Source: JAEUIV01 sp033763795 (lineage in GTDB: Bacteria; Planctomycetota; Phycisphaerae; Phycisphaerales; UBA1924). Taken from it: a stretch of 64,000 nucleotides of DNA. Positions 61,419-64,000 of this stretch are shown in pieces. Position numbers and translations under genes: made by a program. How positions within the stretch are numbered: position 1 is the first letter of the stretch; every line of letters starts with the position of its first letter. The notes under the pieces are model-generated. The model did no database searches, had not been told where the DNA came from, and saw only the letters and a list, made by a program, of their open reading frames with translations. The DNA lies in assembly GCA_033763795.1 (NCBI GenBank), contig JANRJV010000011.1, positions 1-64,000 of the forward strand, given 5' to 3'.

Positions 61419-61814
61419 ATGCTGCTCGGCAAGGAACGCCGCCGTCACCCGCGCTACGTGCTGCCTTCGATGTACACGGCTGTCGAGGTGCGACCGCTGG
61501 AATCGGAGCAGTTTCTGTGGAAGGGGCACGCGTACGACGTGTCCGAGGGGGGGATGCGGTTCGAGCTGGATCGTCCGATCGAGCCGGGGACTCGTGTGGC
61601 GCTGCGGATCCAGCTTCCGGGAGCGCAGCATCTGCGGATCACGGAGCGTCGGCCCGTGTACGCGTTCGCGAACGTGGTGTGGATCGAAGAGGACGACCTG
61701 GACCAGTGCGGTCCGGTGCGGATGGCATGCGTGTTCTCGCGGTTCGTGCAGCCGGGGGATGCGGAGCGTCTGCGTGACCGGCTGCGGAGCGGTCGCTATT
61801 CGCTGGCGGCGTGA
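61419..61814 (+). CDS. PilZ-domain protein, cyclic-di-GMP binding
   Basis: A 131-residue single PilZ domain. The nucleotide-binding motifs are present: ERRRHPRY (RxxxR at residues 8-12) and AYDVSEGGMRFEL (DxSxxG at 40-45). Such proteins regulate motility, polysaccharide or surface attachment. The ATG at 61419 has a GAGGAGG ribosome site. Its 3' end overlaps the end of the kinase gene by 19 bases. Confidence 0.87.
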   Translation: MLLGKERRRHPRYVLPSMYTAVEVRPLESEQFLWKGHAYDVSEGGMRFELDRPIEPGTRVALRIQLPGAQHLRITERRPVYAFANVVWIEEDDLDQCGPVRMACVFSRFVQPGDAERLRDRLRSGRYSLAA

Positions 61815-62377
61815 GGCCCGGGTGAGGTCCATTCTTTCCAGGGGCTGAGTTCGATCAGGCCGCGTTGCTGGCTGTCGATGCCTTCGAGTGTGCGTGAGGC
61901 GAGGGAGCTGTAGAGGCTGTCGCGCGCGCGGAAGACGCTTTCAATTTCGTCGAGGGGTGCGGCGCCGGTGAGGCTGGGGCGATCGGCGAGGGCGGCGGGG
62001 CCGGCGGCGGCGAGGCGCCGACGGAGCTCGTCGGGTGTGCAGCGGAGATAGACGATGACGGCGTGGCCGGCGTCGCGCGCGGCGCGGAGGAGTTCGGCGG
62101 CGCCGGGGGCGGTGGGTGTGCCGCCGCCGAGGGCGAGGACGAGATCGCCCGGGGTTTCGAGGGCGCGGGCGAGGGCGCGTGTTTCGGCGATCCTGAAAGC
62201 GGGCTCTCCGACGGCGGCCCAGGCGGCGCGGACGGAGTCGTGTCCCAGCTCGGCGGCGGTGAGGTGGTCGAGGTCGGCGCAGGGGAGCTGCTGGGCGGCG
62301 GCGAGGGCGCGGGCGAGGGTGGATTTCCCGGAGGCTCTGAGCCCGATGAGGATGAGCGCCTTGGGGGTGTGGAGCAC
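61796..62377 (-). CDS. aroK: Shikimate kinase-like protein
   Basis: A 193-residue P-loop kinase. Walker A is IGLRASGKSTLA (GLRASGKST, residues 12-20), the aspartate motif CADLDHL and the glycine-rich LALGGGTPT correspond to the shikimate kinase motifs (DxD and GGG), and DRPSL supplies the lid arginine. The DxD and lid are slightly divergent, so another small substrate is possible. The start is GTG at 62377 with TACAGT six bases upstream. It converges on the PilZ gene, overlapping it by 19 bases, and is divergent from the zinc-ribbon protein. Confidence 0.8.
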   Translation of the reverse strand: MLHTPKALILIGLRASGKSTLARALAAAQQLPCADLDHLTAAELGHDSVRAAWAAVGEPAFRIAETRALARALETPGDLVLALGGGTPTAPGAAELLRAARDAGHAVIVYLRCTPDELRRRLAAAGPAALADRPSLTGAAPLDEIESVFRARDSLYSSLASRTLEGIDSQQRGLIELSPWKEWTSPGPHAASE

Positions 62378-62383
62378 GCGGGG

Positions 62384-62389
62384 ACTGTA
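62384..62389 (-). promoter_or_regulatory. Leaderless -10 box for the shikimate-kinase-like gene
   Basis: TACAGT on the minus strand, six bases before the GTG at 62377; 16 bases from an identical box on the other strand. Confidence 0.5.
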
Positions 62390-62405
62390 GAGCGCGTTCG
62401 GGGTT

Positions 62406-62411
62406 TACAGT
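62406..62411 (+). promoter_or_regulatory. Leaderless -10 box for the zinc-ribbon protein gene
   Basis: TACAGT, six bases before the GTG at 62418. Confidence 0.5.
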
Positions 62412-62417
62412 GTTGTC

Positions 62418-62876
62418 GTGGGCGCTCCCGCCGAAGCTCCGAGGCCTGTGTCAGAAGCCGCGCCGGCCGCGGGCGGGGGCGGTGCGCGGCGGGCGAGCTT
62501 CGTGATGGTGTGGGTGCGCGTGTATGTGATGGCGTACCTGCTGGCGGTGGCGGTGGGGATCGGGGTGATCGTGCTGATCGGCGTGGGGGGGCAGGTGGGG
62601 GGCGTGCAGGGGTACCTGGTGATGCTGGCGCTCCTGATCCCGCTGGGGTTTGCGGCGGCGCTGGTGATCTCGCTGCCGGCGGCGGTGGTGTGGTGGGGGC
62701 TTGGGCGTGCGCTGGGGCTGAAATTGCCGGGGCGTGACGCGGACGAGCCGCGTTGCGGGCGGTGCGGCGCGGATCTGGGGGGAGTTGTGTCGGACACGTG
62801 TCCGGCGTGCGGCCTGGGCGTGGGGGCCGGTGCGAGTGCGGGGGTGCACTCGTCGATGAACGGGCATGCCGGGTGA
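62418..62876 (+). CDS. Small membrane protein with C-terminal zinc ribbon
   Basis: A 152-residue protein with an Ala/Gly-rich N-terminus, two to three transmembrane segments (YVMAYLLAVAVGIGVIVLIG, GYLVMLALLIPLGFAAALVI) and a C-terminal zinc ribbon CGRCGADLGGVVSDTCPACG. The ribbon resembles that of the protein at 59166, although here it is at the other end. The start is GTG at 62418 with TACAGT six bases upstream, an arrangement mirrored by the divergent kinase gene. Function unknown. Confidence 0.75.
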   Translation: MGAPAEAPRPVSEAAPAAGGGGARRASFVMVWVRVYVMAYLLAVAVGIGVIVLIGVGGQVGGVQGYLVMLALLIPLGFAAALVISLPAAVVWWGLGRALGLKLPGRDADEPRCGRCGADLGGVVSDTCPACGLGVGAGASAGVHSSMNGHAG

Positions 62877-62937
62877 TCGTCCCTTAGCATCGGAGCGGGG
62901 CGTTGTCTTCGCTCCGCCGCAACCCGAGGAACCAGCC

Positions 62938-63957
62938 TTGTCCACGAGCAACGTCAACGCCGAGTCCGCCGCCAATCGGAAGTTCATCAGGGAGATGGGG
63001 ACGTCGGAGCGGTTTGCGGGGTGCTTCTGCATCTCGAACGCGCAGCTTGCGGTGACGAAGAACGGGGAGCCCTACCTGGCGTGTCTGCTGTCGGACCGGA
63101 CGGGTCAGGTGCCGGGGCGGCGGTGGAGCTTTTCGGCGGAGGAGTTCCAGCGGCTGCCGGTGGAGGGGTTCGTGTACGCGGAGGGCCGGACGCAGCCTTT
63201 CAAGGGCGAGCTGCAGCTGATCATCGAGCACATCCGTGTGCTGGAGCCCACGGCGGAGCAGCTGCGTGATCTTCTGCCGGCGTCGGAGCGTCCGGTCGAC
63301 GAGATGTTCGGGGAGCTGACGGCGATCCTGTCGACGCTGAAGCACCCGGCGATGCAGGAGCTGGCGCGGGCGTATCTCGGCGATGAGATGCTGATGCAGC
63401 AGTTCAAGCAGGCTCCGGCGGCGAAGATGATGCATCACGCGTACCTGGGGGGGCTGCTGGAGCACACGCTGACGCTGCTGAAGCTGGCGGACGCGGTGTG
63501 TCCGCTGTATCCGAAGCTCAACCGCGACATCGTGCTGATGGGACTGTTCCTGCACGACCTCGGGAAGACGCGGGAGATCAGCTACGAGGGGGCGTTCGCG
63601 TATACGGACCGGGGCGAGCTTGTGGGGCACATCGTGGACGGGGCGATCATGCTGCACGACAAGGCGCAGCAGGTGATGCGGGGGGCGGGGGTGCGGTTCC
63701 CGCGGCACGCGATCCTGGTGCTGCAGCACATCATCCTGTCGCACCATGGGCAGGCGGAGTTCGGGGCGGCGAAGCTGCCGGCGACTCCGGAGGCGATCCT
63801 GGTGGCGCTCCTCGACAACCTGGACGCCAAGACGACGATCGCGCTGACGGCGGCGCGGCCCGAGCGGGCGCGTGCGGCGGACCTGGGCGGGAACTTCACG
63901 GAGAAGCAGTGGGCGCTGGACGGGATCAAGCTGTTCCGTCCGGACCCGCTGGGGTGA
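62938..63957 (+). CDS. OB-fold and HD-domain nuclease, YhaM-like
   Basis: A 339-residue protein with an N-terminal OB-fold nucleic-acid-binding part (FAGCFCISNAQLAVTKNGEPYLACLLSDRTG, ADHRAHPC-free beta region to about 120) and a metal-dependent HD domain: AKMMHHAYLGGLLEHTLTLLKL, GLFLHDLGKTREIS and ILSHHGQAEFGAAKLP. The layout is that of YhaM, a 3'-to-5' exonuclease. I chose the TTG at 62938 with a CGAGGA ribosome site; an ATG at 62866 would lie inside the previous gene. Metal ligands are intact. The stop is 43 bases from the window end. Confidence 0.82.
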   Translation: MSTSNVNAESAANRKFIREMGTSERFAGCFCISNAQLAVTKNGEPYLACLLSDRTGQVPGRRWSFSAEEFQRLPVEGFVYAEGRTQPFKGELQLIIEHIRVLEPTAEQLRDLLPASERPVDEMFGELTAILSTLKHPAMQELARAYLGDEMLMQQFKQAPAAKMMHHAYLGGLLEHTLTLLKLADAVCPLYPKLNRDIVLMGLFLHDLGKTREISYEGAFAYTDRGELVGHIVDGAIMLHDKAQQVMRGAGVRFPRHAILVLQHIILSHHGQAEFGAAKLPATPEAILVALLDNLDAKTTIALTAARPERARAADLGGNFTEKQWALDGIKLFRPDPLG

Positions 63958-64000
63958 GGGGCGGCGAGATTCCGAGGGGGAGCCCCGAAGTGCGGGGGCG

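Noticed and set aside
62866..62937. ATG at 62866 as start of the OB-HD nuclease
   Set aside because: It lies inside the previous gene without a ribosome site; the TTG at 62938 has one and starts near the family's N-terminus.

Overview
The window is about 64 kb of high-GC bacterial chromosome that is almost fully coding: 56 intact protein genes, one frameshifted gene and one partial gene on both strands. The most likely source is a planctomycete of the class Phycisphaerae. This is inference. It rests on small secreted proteins ending in a proline-rich P-x-P-G motif, a short hydrophobic stretch and an arginine tail (PEP-CTERM-like), on a receiver fused to an RsbW-like ATPase, and on base composition. 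No rRNA, tRNA, CRISPR array or insertion sequence was found.

Layout. 0-7.6 kb: GSCFA protein, uvrB, a MacB/LolD-type ABC exporter pair and gcvH. 7.7-14.1 kb: a possible small RNA or attenuator, a TIM-barrel protein overlapping cmk, two PEP-CTERM-like proteins, ohr, an exported quinone-reductase-like protein and a Tat-exported phosphoesterase. 14.2-22.3 kb: a DinB-like protein, a stand-alone B12-mutase catalytic subunit, an HWE histidine kinase, a DAP-dehydrogenase-like oxidoreductase, hbd, a 54-aa membrane protein and an exported methyltransferase-like protein. 22.4-26.3 kb: the pyruvate dehydrogenase operon (E1 alpha, E1 beta, E2). 26.7-33.3 kb: a large secreted protein with Gly-Asp and proline linkers, an unknown lower-GC gene and a tricorn protease homologue. 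33.4-41.9 kb: a PQQ-type sugar dehydrogenase, purC, a GH10-like protein, a ComEA-like protein, mfd and a second DinB-like protein. 41.9-48.8 kb: two hydrolases, a cupin, a helical membrane protein, a prpB-prpC pair, murQ and a third PEP-CTERM-like protein. 48.9-54.1 kb: a frameshifted esterase, a thioredoxin-reductase-like protein, an SbtA-type permease and a beta-propeller protein. 54.1-56.7 kb: a lower-GC restriction-modification island (cytosine methyltransferase, DUF4928 protein, Vsr). 56.8-64 kb: ispG, a receiver-ATPase regulator, two zinc-ribbon membrane proteins, a GNAT, a Fur-family regulator, a PilZ protein, a shikimate-kinase-like protein and an OB-HD nuclease.

How the genes work together. 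prpB-prpC and the mutase point to propionyl-/methylmalonyl-CoA metabolism, with hbd as a related acyl-CoA enzyme. The pdh genes feed acetyl-CoA into central metabolism. uvrB, mfd and vsr are DNA-repair genes. The methyltransferase, DUF4928 protein and Vsr form a compact restriction-modification cassette.

Two features run across the whole window. First, at least 13 genes carry a TANNNT -10-like hexamer 6-9 bases before the start codon, usually with no Shine-Dalgarno sequence, which suggests widespread leaderless transcription. Second, the + strand is C-rich from about 4 to 43 kb and G-rich from about 47 kb to the end, an inversion of the kind seen at replication origins, although no DnaA boxes were found. 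Base composition and skew were judged by eye, not computed.
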